Source: Clostridia bacterium
GTDB lineage: Bacteria > Bacillota > Clostridia > Oscillospirales > Acutalibacteraceae
Assembly (NCBI GenBank): GCA_017534365.1
Contig: JAFWCS010000375.1
Span: forward strand, 1-5,019
Length of the DNA stretch: 5,019 nucleotides
Direction: 5' to 3'
Below, piece after piece: positions 1 through 5,019 of the stretch. A program made the position numbers and the translations under genes. Under the pieces are notes generated by a model. The model had not been told where the DNA came from, searched no databases, and was given only the letters and a program-made list of their open reading frames with translations. Position 1 is the first letter of the stretch; each line of letters opens with the position of its first letter.

Positions 1-2
1 AG

Positions 3-164
3 CAGTACGTGAATGATTACAGTGAGATCGTCAACGTCCCGCCGCCGCATATTTACGTTGCGGCCGCGATCGTCGCGCTGCCGATCCTGCTTTCGCTCGC
101 CTTCCTGCTCAAGGAGTGGAAGCGCGTGGAGCAGAAGGCGCCGGCAGAGGAAGCGGCAAAATGA
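3..164 (+). CDS. C-terminal fragment of a membrane protein (5' end outside window)
   Basis: An open frame enters at the left edge and runs to a TGA at 162-164, giving 53 visible residues. It contains one clear hydrophobic helix (about residues 18-36, IYVAAAIVALPILLSLAFLL) followed by a charged, Lys/Glu/Ala-rich tail ending EEAAK, which looks like a final membrane helix with a short cytoplasmic tail. The Ala-rich helix start with a proline in its middle recalls the last helix of MalG-type sugar ABC permeases, but the match is short and the family cannot be assigned. Its TGA overlaps the ATG of the next gene (ATGA, 161-164), so it is probably co-transcribed and translationally coupled with it. 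The frame is coherent and GC-rich like its neighbours, which supports it being real despite truncation. Confidence 0.6.
   Translation, partial: QYVNDYSEIVNVPPPHIYVAAAIVALPILLSLAFLLKEWKRVEQKAPAEEAAK
146..153 (+). promoter_or_regulatory. Ribosome binding site deciding the start at 161
   Basis: AGAGGAAG lies 7 bases before the ATG at 161, a good Shine-Dalgarno match at normal spacing. This favours 161 over the in-frame upstream GTG at 116, which would overlap the previous gene by 49 bases and has a purine run directly against it instead of at proper spacing. Confidence 0.6.
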
Positions 165-1024
165 AAGAACAAAAGAAAAAGCCGCCCGTCTGGGCGGTCT
201 GCCTGATCGGCATCGCCGGGACGTTTCTGCTCACTTCGCTGATCGGCTGGCTGTGCGAAGCCGTGTTCGGCCTCAGTACCGATCGGATTGCGGTGCTGAT
301 CATGTTCCCGATCTTCGCGCACATCGGCTTCTGGATCGCGCTGATCGTGCATCTGATCCGCAAGGCGGACCTCAGGACCACACGCGGCGCGGTTGCCTCC
401 GCGCAGGGGCTGCGTGTGCGGCACCCCGTCTATCGCACGATCGGCGGCGATGCGGATCTGACCTGGCCGAGACTGATCGCGGGGCTGGTGACGCTGCCGC
501 CGCTCGGCGTTTATTTTCTGGTGGCAAAAACGCGCTTTGAAAAGGCGGATTATTATCTCAACGGCGTGCGCACGATCCTGCTCGGCGTGATTGTAACGCT
601 CCTTGCTTTGCCGATGCCGGTTCTGATCTTGTCAGAGGGCTATGATCCGGAGGATCTCATGCTGCTGCTTCTTACGGGGTGCGGCGTTCTGCTCGGCCTG
701 TTCGAGATCGCCTGGGGGCTGTTCCTCCGGCATTGCGGCCGGCGCAACGACCGGCTGCTGCACTGCATCACCGTGGAAAAGATCACGCAGCTCGACCGGC
801 TGGCTGCGGCGATGCGTCAGAATACCGGCGCGGTCATGAAGGAAGTGCGCGCGCTGATCGACTGCGGACTGCTCACGGACGCCTACTACAGCGTGCGGGA
901 GCGCGAGGTGATCGTGCGGGGGATCTCGCACAGGATCGCCTGCAAATGCAGCGGCTGCGCGGGCACGACCGTGCTGCGCGAAAACGAGCCGAGGATCTGT
1001 GATTATTGCGGGGCGGAGTTATGA
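161..1024 (+). CDS. Multi-pass membrane protein with winged-helix-like segment and C-terminal zinc ribbon (uncharacterised, paralogue A)
   Basis: This encodes 287 residues of unknown function. The N-terminus is Lys-rich (MKEQKKK), followed by about five hydrophobic segments near residues 11-32, 43-66, 104-122, 137-158 and 166-189. A soluble part follows: residues about 197-252 look like a winged-helix or PCI-like fold (an ITVEKITQLDRLA helix, then a second helix ending ALIDCGLLTDAYYS, then a beta wing). The C-terminus is a zinc ribbon with C263-x-x-C266 and C280-x-x-C283 (DYCGAEL end). From memory, this soluble module plus zinc ribbon occurs in unannotated Clostridia proteins; no function is established. 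The start at 161 is supported by its ribosome binding site and the ATGA overlap with the preceding gene. Its own TGA overlaps the ATG of the next gene. The following gene has the same architecture, implying duplication. DNA or protein binding by the soluble part is inference only. Confidence 0.85.
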   Translation: MKEQKKKPPVWAVCLIGIAGTFLLTSLIGWLCEAVFGLSTDRIAVLIMFPIFAHIGFWIALIVHLIRKADLRTTRGAVASAQGLRVRHPVYRTIGGDADLTWPRLIAGLVTLPPLGVYFLVAKTRFEKADYYLNGVRTILLGVIVTLLALPMPVLILSEGYDPEDLMLLLLTGCGVLLGLFEIAWGLFLRHCGRRNDRLLHCITVEKITQLDRLAAAMRQNTGAVMKEVRALIDCGLLTDAYYSVREREVIVRGISHRIACKCSGCAGTTVLRENEPRICDYCGAEL

Positions 1025-1698
1025 GAAACAATCAGTCAGAACAGAATAAGCGGCGTTCGCTCAAAAAAAATGATGCGTTCACGACGCTCTGGGCCGTGGC
1101 CGCGGTGGTCTCTTTCTTCCTGCTTCCGCTCGGTCTGCCGCTGCTGATCGTCTGCGCGGCGCGCGAGCTGACAACGATGCGCAGGAAAAATGAAGTGCCG
1201 CTGCGTTTCGGCCTGTTATCCATTGCCATCTCCCTCTGGATGATCCTGTTCATCGGCATGGCGTCGGCCGATGCGGACGGGATCGGCAAAGAAGGCTTCA
1301 TGATGCTTGCCCCGGCGTATCTGCAGGGGATCGGCTTCGGTCTGATCGCAAGCGTGCTTGCGGGAGCGCTCAACGCCCGGGACCGGCGGATCGACCGTTG
1401 CCTGTATCTGATAAAGACGGAGCACATCACGGCCCTTTCCCTGCTGGCGGACGGTTCCGGCCTGACGGAGAAACAGGTCGTCAGGGCCCTGCGCACCGCG
1501 ATCCGGCTGGACGAACTGCGGGACGCGCAGGTCGACGAACGGCTGGGCGAGGTGGTTTTCGAAAAGAGCTGCTGGGCCAGGCAGCGCGCGGTCTGCAGTT
1601 CCTGCGGCGCGGAGCTGGTGGTCAATTTCGGCCAGACGCTGGTCTGCGAATATTGCGGCAGCGCCCTGCGTCCGGAGAATCGCCGGCGCGGCGCTTGA
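1021..1698 (+). CDS. Membrane protein with winged-helix-like segment and C-terminal zinc ribbon (uncharacterised, paralogue B)
   Basis: This encodes 225 residues of unknown function. A polar, basic N-terminus (residues 1-18) precedes about three membrane helices near 22-47, 62-82 and 95-116. Residues about 123-180 match the soluble module of the preceding gene: R-x-D-R-x-L at the start, E-H-I-T-x-L, then a helix with ALR and an EL-x-DA-x-VD turn. The zinc ribbon is C192-x-x-C195 and C209-x-x-C212, with CGAEL and YCGSAL around the cysteine pairs, and a basic tail RRRGA. The start at 1021 overlaps the upstream TGA by four bases. The only nearby purine run, GGAG at 1015-1018, is too close (2 bases), so initiation probably relies on coupling. 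A TTG at 1006 in the same frame, with GAGG 11 bases upstream, is a weaker alternative start. It is shorter than its neighbour by roughly two helices. Function and partner are not known; a heteromeric complex of the two is a guess. Confidence 0.82.
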   Translation: MRNNQSEQNKRRSLKKNDAFTTLWAVAAVVSFFLLPLGLPLLIVCAARELTTMRRKNEVPLRFGLLSIAISLWMILFIGMASADADGIGKEGFMMLAPAYLQGIGFGLIASVLAGALNARDRRIDRCLYLIKTEHITALSLLADGSGLTEKQVVRALRTAIRLDELRDAQVDERLGEVVFEKSCWARQRAVCSSCGAELVVNFGQTLVCEYCGSALRPENRRRGA

Positions 1699-1722
1699 CT
1701 TTCCCGCAGGTTATGCTATAAT
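1695..1722 (+). promoter_or_regulatory. SigA-type promoter for trkA-trkH with extended -10
   Basis: TTGACT (1695-1700) and a perfect TATAAT (1717-1722) are separated by 16 bases, and TGC directly before the -10 box forms an extended -10 element. Transcription should begin near 1728-1730, giving an untranslated leader of about 27 bases before the ATG at 1756. The -35 hexamer contains the TGA stop codon (1696-1698) of the upstream gene. I see no operator palindrome or riboswitch in the short leader, so the promoter looks constitutive or nearly so. Confidence 0.82.
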
Positions 1723-1744
1723 CTGTTAGTATTACATTTGAAAT

Positions 1745-1752
1745 GAGATGAT
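1745..1752 (+). promoter_or_regulatory. Ribosome binding site of trkA
   Basis: GAGATGAT differs by one base from GAGGTGAT, the complement of the 16S rRNA 3' end, and its GAGA core ends 7 bases before the ATG at 1756. This fixes the trkA start, where the protein opens directly with the first beta strand of its Rossmann fold. Confidence 0.6.
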
Positions 1753-1755
1753 TGC

Positions 1756-3111
1756 ATGTATATCATCATCGTCGGTCTGGGCAAGCTGGGCATCAATCTG
1801 ACGAAGCAGCTGGTCAACGAGGGCCACGACGTGGCCGTGGTGGATCTGCGCGAGAGCCGGATCACCGAAACCGTGGACGCCTACGACGTGATGGGCGTGT
1901 GCGGCAACGGCGCGGCGCTGAGCGTGCTGGAGGAGGCCGGACTTTCCAAGGCGAAGCTTCTGATCGCTGCCACCGGCTCGGACGAGCTGAATATCATTTC
2001 CTGCATGATCGCCAATCGCAAGGGGGTCGAGAATACGATCGCCCGCGTGCGCAATCCGGAATATTCCGATCAGCTGCCCTTCCTGCGCGAGGAGCTGGGC
2101 ATCGGCCTGATCGTCAATCCCGAATTTGAAACGGCCAACGAGATCTCGCGCATCATCCGCTTCCCCTCGGCGGCGAATCTGGATGTCTTTGCCGGCGGCA
2201 AGATCGAGATCGCCCGCGTGCGCATCCATGCGGACAATCCTCTGTGCGACGTCGCGGTCTGCGACATCCACAAGAAATGCAAGGCGAAGGTGCTCATCTG
2301 CGCGGTCCAGCGCGACGATCAGATCTTTATCCCGTCCGGCGATTTCGTGCTGCGCTGCGACGACGCGATCAGCATCACCGGCAGCCGCTCCCAGATCTCC
2401 GGCTTCATGCGCCAGACGAAGGTCTACAAGCAGAAGATCAAGGACGTCATGATCGTCGGCGGCGGGCGGATCGGCTATTATCTGGCCCATCTGCTGGAGG
2501 ATACCGGCCGCAATATCAAGATCATCGAGCTGGGGGAGGAGCGCTGCGTCCATCTCTCGGATACGCTCTCGGACGTGACCGTGATCCACGGCGACGGCAC
2601 GGATCAGGATCTGCTCGACGAGCAGCGCCTGCAGGATCAGGACGCCCTCGTGGCGCTGACCGGCATCGACGAGGAGAATATCATCGTGTCGATGTATGCC
2701 GATTCCCGCGGCGTGCCGAAGGTGATCACCAAGGTCAACCGGCATTCCTATTCGATCCTCAACGATATCGGCCTGGAGACCGTGGTCTCGCCCCAGATCG
2801 TGGCCGGGAACCTGGTCACGCGCTACGTGCGCGCGCTGGACAACTCCTTCGGCAATTCGCGCATCCAGACGCTCTATAAGCTGGTCGGCGGCCGGGTCGA
2901 GGCTGTGGAATTCACCGTGCCGGAGGACGCCGGGTATCTGAACATCCCGTTCCGCGAACTGCGGCTGCTGCCGAATCTGCTGATCGGCTGCATCATCCGC
3001 GGCGGGCGCATCATCTTCCCGCGCGGCGAGGACGTGATGCAGGCGAACGACAGCGTGATCGTGGTCACGGCCGGCAGGATCCTTGAGGACCTGCACGATA
3101 TCTTTATGTGA
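1756..3111 (+). CDS. trkA: Trk-type K+ uptake regulatory subunit TrkA (two RCK units)
   Basis: This is the cytosolic NAD(H)/nucleotide-binding gating subunit of a Trk K+ transporter. The 451-residue length is normal for full TrkA with two tandem RCK units. The first RCK_N begins at residue 1 with MYIIIVGLGKLG (glycine motif G7-x-G9-x-x-G12) and an acidic D30 at the end of the second strand, the usual ribose-binding position. RCK_C follows at about 143-220. The second RCK_N starts near 230 with VMIVGGGRIG (G235, G237, G240), E258 in the ribose position, and the typical HGDGTD at 278-283. The second RCK_C spans about 370-450. Both nucleotide sites therefore look intact. By family knowledge, ligand binding in the RCK ring controls opening of TrkH; c-di-AMP binding to RCK_C is known in some Gram-positive relatives but cannot be read from this sequence. 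Transcribed from its own promoter with trkH 13 bases downstream. Four cysteines (164, 169, 175, 182) cluster in the first RCK_C. Confidence 0.95.
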   Translation: MYIIIVGLGKLGINLTKQLVNEGHDVAVVDLRESRITETVDAYDVMGVCGNGAALSVLEEAGLSKAKLLIAATGSDELNIISCMIANRKGVENTIARVRNPEYSDQLPFLREELGIGLIVNPEFETANEISRIIRFPSAANLDVFAGGKIEIARVRIHADNPLCDVAVCDIHKKCKAKVLICAVQRDDQIFIPSGDFVLRCDDAISITGSRSQISGFMRQTKVYKQKIKDVMIVGGGRIGYYLAHLLEDTGRNIKIIELGEERCVHLSDTLSDVTVIHGDGTDQDLLDEQRLQDQDALVALTGIDEENIIVSMYADSRGVPKVITKVNRHSYSILNDIGLETVVSPQIVAGNLVTRYVRALDNSFGNSRIQTLYKLVGGRVEAVEFTVPEDAGYLNIPFRELRLLPNLLIGCIIRGGRIIFPRGEDVMQANDSVIVVTAGRILEDLHDIFM

Positions 3112-3113
3112 TT

Positions 3114-3120
3114 GGGCAGG
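3114..3120 (+). promoter_or_regulatory. Weak ribosome binding site of trkH
   Basis: GGGCAGG lies in the 13-base gap between trkA and trkH, ending 4 bases before the ATG at 3125. Both match and spacing are mediocre. The close trkA stop (3109-3111) suggests ribosomes finishing trkA help initiate trkH. Confidence 0.4.
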
Positions 3121-3124
3121 CGCT

Positions 3125-4564
3125 ATGAATTACAGAATGATTTTTTATACGGTCGGCAGGATCCTGCTGGTCGAGGCGGTGCTGCTGACGCTGCCCGTGA
3201 TCGGGGCGCTGATCTACGGCGAACCGACGCTGCTGGCCTTTGCCGCCACGATAGCGCTGCTGGCCTTCGTCGGCATCCCCGCGACCGCGAAGAAGCCGGC
3301 GGATGCGCGCATCTACGCCAAGGACGGCTACGTGATCGTTGCGCTGAGCTGGATCCTGATGTCCCTGTTCGGGGCGCTGCCGTTCGTTTTCAGCGGCTAT
3401 ATCCCGCATGTCGTCGACGCGTATTTTGAAACCGTTTCCGGCTTCACCACCACGGGCAGCACGATCCTGCGCAATATCGAGGCCCTGCCGAAGAGCCTGC
3501 TCTTCTGGCGCAGCTTCACGCACTGGATCGGCGGCATGGGCATTCTGGTGTTCGTGATCGCGATCCTGCCCAAGACTGAAAGCTCCTCCATGCACGTCAT
3601 GCGCGCGGAGGTGCCCGGCCCGACGGTGGGCAAGCTGGTCACGAAGCTGCGCGCCTCGGCGCGGATCCTTTACGGCATCTATTGCGTGATGTCCGCCACG
3701 CAGATCCTGCTGCTCTTTGCGGGCGGCATGCCGCTGTATGACAGCATCGTCACCACCTTCGCGACCGCCGGCACCGGCGGCTACAGCGTGCTGAACGCGA
3801 GCATCGAGGGCTACCACAGCCTCTATGCCGAGATGGTGATCGGCGTGTTCATGCTGCTCTTCGGCATGAACTTCAACCTCTATTATATGTTTTTGATCAA
3901 GCAGGGGAAGCAGGCGCTCAATAGCAAGGAGCTGCACTGCTATCTGGCGATCGTCGCCGTCTCGGTCGTGATCACCGGCGTGAGCCTGCTGAATAAGTAT
4001 TCCGTGGGCGACGCGTTCCGTTACGCCTTCTTCCAGGTGTCCTCGATCATCACGACCACCGGCTTCTCCACCGCGGATTTCAACACCTGGCCGACCGTCG
4101 CGCGCTTCATTCTCGTGATGCTGATGTTCATCGGCGCCTGCGCGGGCTCCACGGGCGGCGGCGTCAAGGTCTCGCGCGTGATCATCCTCTTCAAAAGTGC
4201 CATGCGGGAGATCCGCAAGGCGATCAATCCCCGCAGCGTGGAGACCATCAAGCTCGACCGCCGCAAGGTCGACGAACCGGTGGTGCACAGCGTGGTCGTT
4301 TTCTTCGCCACCTATATGCTGGTCTCCGCCGCCTCGATGCTGATCGTCGCGCTCGACGGGCGGGATTCCGTCACCACCGCGACCTCGGTCATCGCCTGCA
4401 TCGGCAACATCGGCCCGGGTCTCGGCGCGGTCGGCCCGGCGGGGAATTTTGCGGAATTCTCCGTGCTGAGCAAGCTCGTGCTCAGCTTCGATATGCTCGC
4501 AGGGCGCCTGGAGCTGATCCCGATGCTGATCCTCTTTACCCCCTCCACCTGGTCCAGAAAATAA
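3125..4564 (+). CDS. trkH: Trk-type K+ uptake channel subunit TrkH
   Basis: This is the K+-translocating membrane subunit of the Trk system, in the superfamily of K+ transporters (TrkH/KtrB) with four pore repeats. It has 479 residues, the usual length. All four pore loops are visible: ETVSGFTTTGST (filter G111), TFATAGTGGYS (G216), SSIITTTGFSTADFN (G313), and CIGNIGPGLG near 425-434 (filter glycine probably G430). The glycine-rich GACAGSTGGGVKVSR at 337-351 is the characteristic stretch after the third repeat that forms the intramembrane gate region. The FWRSFTHWIGGMGILV segment at 128-142 and the C-terminal DMLAGRLELIPMLILFTPSTW are standard family signatures, so the protein is complete. 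The start at 3125 is chosen because MNYRMIFYTVGRILL is the usual N-terminus and the ATG lies just after the trkA stop. It pairs with TrkA, encoded immediately upstream in the same transcript, and is followed by an intrinsic terminator. Confidence 0.96.
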   Translation: MNYRMIFYTVGRILLVEAVLLTLPVIGALIYGEPTLLAFAATIALLAFVGIPATAKKPADARIYAKDGYVIVALSWILMSLFGALPFVFSGYIPHVVDAYFETVSGFTTTGSTILRNIEALPKSLLFWRSFTHWIGGMGILVFVIAILPKTESSSMHVMRAEVPGPTVGKLVTKLRASARILYGIYCVMSATQILLLFAGGMPLYDSIVTTFATAGTGGYSVLNASIEGYHSLYAEMVIGVFMLLFGMNFNLYYMFLIKQGKQALNSKELHCYLAIVAVSVVITGVSLLNKYSVGDAFRYAFFQVSSIITTTGFSTADFNTWPTVARFILVMLMFIGACAGSTGGGVKVSRVIILFKSAMREIRKAINPRSVETIKLDRRKVDEPVVHSVVVFFATYMLVSAASMLIVALDGRDSVTTATSVIACIGNIGPGLGAVGPAGNFAEFSVLSKLVLSFDMLAGRLELIPMLILFTPSTWSRK

Positions 4565-4591
4565 CCGCTGACGCGGCGCAAAGAATCAAAC

Positions 4592-4631
4592 AACAGGGTG
4601 CAGTCCGAAACAACGCTGCATCCTGTTTTTT
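4592..4631 (+). terminator. Rho-independent terminator of the trkA-trkH unit
   Basis: A 12 bp stem (4592-4603 AACAGGGTGCAG with 4616-4627 CTGCATCCTGTT, one G-T wobble) encloses a 12-base loop and runs into six T residues (4626-4631), the first two of which close the stem. It lies 28 bases after the trkH stop. This is a textbook strong intrinsic terminator on the + strand; an A-rich run upstream of the stem (4580-4593) might give weak termination in the other direction. Confidence 0.9.
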
Positions 4632-4643
4632 GCGTTTTCACAG

Positions 4644-4678
4644 CCGCGCTTCCGGGTGATGCGCGAGGAAGAGCGCGG
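4644..4678. repeat. Imperfect GC-rich hairpin
   Basis: CCGCGCT (4644-4650) pairs with AGCGCGG (4672-4678), and the helix can continue as TCC (4651-4653) with GGA (4667-4669) around a two-base bulge. It has no T tract and no GTAG box, so it is neither a clear terminator nor a copy of the repeat that follows. It may be a degraded relative or chance pairing in GC-rich DNA. Confidence 0.35.
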
Positions 4679-4712
4679 CGACGGCGTTGGCATGAGGTTG
4701 CCGCCGGTGTGC

Positions 4713-4738
4713 GTAGGGCACGGATACATCCGTGCCGC
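4713..4738. repeat. Hairpin repeat copy 1
   Basis: GTAG (4713-4716), then a perfect 8 bp stem GGCACGGA (4717-4724) with TCCGTGCC (4729-4736), loop TACA, then GC. Immediately after it, CCCGCGCGGG (4738-4747) is a perfect 10-base palindrome followed by TTTT. Confidence 0.72.
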
Positions 4739-4782
4739 CCGCGCGGGGTTTTGCCGGTAAATTGTCGGTCGACGGCGGGCAG

Positions 4783-4807
4783 GTAGGGGCGGATAGCATC
4801 CGCCCGC
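4783..4807. repeat. Hairpin repeat copy 2
   Basis: GTAG (4783-4786), then a perfect 8 bp stem GGGCGGAT (4787-4794) with ATCCGCCC (4798-4805), loop AGC, then GC. It is preceded directly by CGGCGGGCAG (4773-4782). Confidence 0.75.
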
Positions 4808-4837
4808 AAATTCATCGGAAAGCCGCCGGCGGGCAGT

Positions 4838-4864
4838 GTAGGGAACGCTGTTTCAGCGTTCCGC
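4838..4864. repeat. Hairpin repeat copy 3
   Basis: GTAG (4838-4841), then a perfect 9 bp stem GGAACGCTG (4842-4850) with CAGCGTTCC (4854-4862), loop TTT, then GC. It is preceded by the same CGGCGGGCAG (4827-4836) as copy 2, plus one T. Confidence 0.75.
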
Positions 4865-4881
4865 ATGCGCCGCAGGCGCAT
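4865..4881. repeat. Additional hairpin adjoining repeat copy 3
   Basis: ATGCGCC (4865-4871) pairs perfectly with GGCGCAT (4875-4881) around a GCA loop. It starts directly where copy 3 ends, but lacks the GTAG box. It is followed by ACTCCCTCCGTC and a degenerate inverted repeat, TCTCGC/GCTCGA around TTT (4893-4907), so the third copy appears to be part of a longer composite element. Confidence 0.6.
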
Positions 4882-4913
4882 CACTCCCTCCGTCTCGCTT
4901 TGCTCGATTGCCT

Positions 4914-5019
4914 CGAAAACCGTTCTTTCCGGGCCGTTTTCAGGACGTTTTTCAGGGTTTTTCTTTGGAAAAAACGCATCTTTCTGACCTGTTTTGTAAC
5001 TGCAACGAAAAGACGGCGC
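4914..5019. other. AT-richer intergenic tail, no gene recognised
   Basis: This end of the window is clearly richer in A and T than the rest. It contains imperfect tandem copies of CGTTTTCAGG (near 4935-4944, CGTTTTTCAGGG near 4946-4956) and several T and A runs. I find no convincing open frame, promoter or RNA gene before the window ends. It may be the upstream region of a gene beyond the edge. Confidence 0.4.

Larger units (their letters stand above)
4700..4913. repeat. Non-coding array of modular hairpin repeats
   Basis: The stretch after the terminator contains no convincing gene but a structured array. Three hairpins each begin with GTAG, continue with a perfect stem opening GG and closing CC, and end with GC; they start at 4713, 4783 and 4838 (70 and 55 bases apart). 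The spacers are also related: AAATT, then TCGG, then CGGCGGGCAG recurs before the second (4759-4782) and third (4808-4836) copies, and GCCGCCGG occurs at 4700-4707 and 4822-4829. A fourth, different hairpin and a CTCCCTCCGTC stretch follow the third copy. I recall similar elements between genes of gut Clostridia, where they resemble REP/MITE-type dispersed repeats, but I cannot verify this here. None has a T tract placed for termination, apart from a GC palindrome (4738-4747) followed by four T. Confidence 0.7.

Noticed and set aside
1699..1755. Possible terminator or riboswitch between the zinc-ribbon operon and trkA.
   Set aside because: The gap is only 57 bases, is occupied by the promoter and ribosome binding site, and contains no stable stem with a T tract and no room for an aptamer such as a ydaO-type c-di-AMP riboswitch.
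1732..3096. Very long minus-strand open frame opposite trkA, and a similar one (3104-4288) opposite trkH.
   Set aside because: Both are His/Asp/Ala/Arg-rich shadows of strongly conserved genes on the other strand, caused by GC-biased third codon positions.
4598..4786. Plus-strand open frame of 62 codons beginning inside the terminator stem.
   Set aside because: It starts in the terminator hairpin and consists of Arg-rich translation of the repeats, without a ribosome binding site.
4312..4884. Minus-strand open frame of 190 codons across the trkH end and the hairpin array.
   Set aside because: It is antisense to the conserved 3' part of trkH, runs through the terminator and repeats, and its translation shows no recognisable domain. 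GC-rich DNA gives such long chance frames.
4700..4913. Possible CRISPR array because of three regularly repeated palindromic units.
   Set aside because: Spacing is unequal (70 and 55 bases), the palindromic stems are the variable part, and the spacers are the partly conserved part, the reverse of CRISPR. No cas gene is present.
4881..4979. A 32-codon minus-strand open frame, very basic, starting at 4979 and ending at a TGA within the repeat region.
   Set aside because: The only Shine-Dalgarno-like run is weak, the composition (13 Lys/Arg of 32) looks like translated low-complexity repeat, and the frame ends inside the hairpin array. Not supported as a gene.
4965..5000. Possible plus-strand promoter (TTGGAA followed by a TGTAAC-like box) near the right edge.
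   Set aside because: No acceptable -10 box lies 16-18 bases after TTGGAA; the nearest candidate is about 24 bases away and poor.

Overview
The window comes from a GC-rich bacterial chromosome. The SigA-type promoter with an extended -10, the Shine-Dalgarno sequences, and a membrane/winged-helix/zinc-ribbon protein type that I associate with Clostridia all suggest a Gram-positive, probably gut-type Clostridia (Bacillota). No rRNA or species marker is present, so this placement is inference.

Layout, all genes on the + strand. (1) Positions 3-164 hold the C-terminal end of a membrane protein cut by the window edge. (2) Positions 161-1024 and 1021-1698 hold two uncharacterised membrane proteins of the same design: transmembrane helices, a winged-helix-like segment and a C-terminal four-cysteine zinc ribbon. 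The three genes are joined by two 4-base ATGA stop/start overlaps, so they form one translationally coupled operon. (3) A near-consensus promoter at 1695-1722, whose -35 box overlaps the stop codon of the second paralogue, starts a new unit: trkA (1756-3111) and trkH (3125-4564), 13 bases apart. (4) A strong intrinsic terminator at 4592-4631 closes that unit. (5) The remaining ~390 bases are non-coding. They hold three copies of a small hairpin repeat (a GTAG box, a perfect 8-9 bp stem and GC) separated by partly repeated spacers, then a fourth hairpin, then an AT-rich tail with no recognisable gene.

trkA and trkH together encode a complete Trk-type K+ uptake system: TrkH is the membrane pore with four selectivity-filter loops, and TrkA is the cytosolic nucleotide-binding regulator with two RCK units. 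The upstream zinc-ribbon pair has no demonstrated link to K+ transport; the internal promoter argues for separate control. No terminator is visible between the two units, so some read-through is possible.

The parts least explained by known biology are the paralogous zinc-ribbon membrane pair and the modular hairpin array after trkH. I found no CRISPR array, transposase, tRNA or rRNA.
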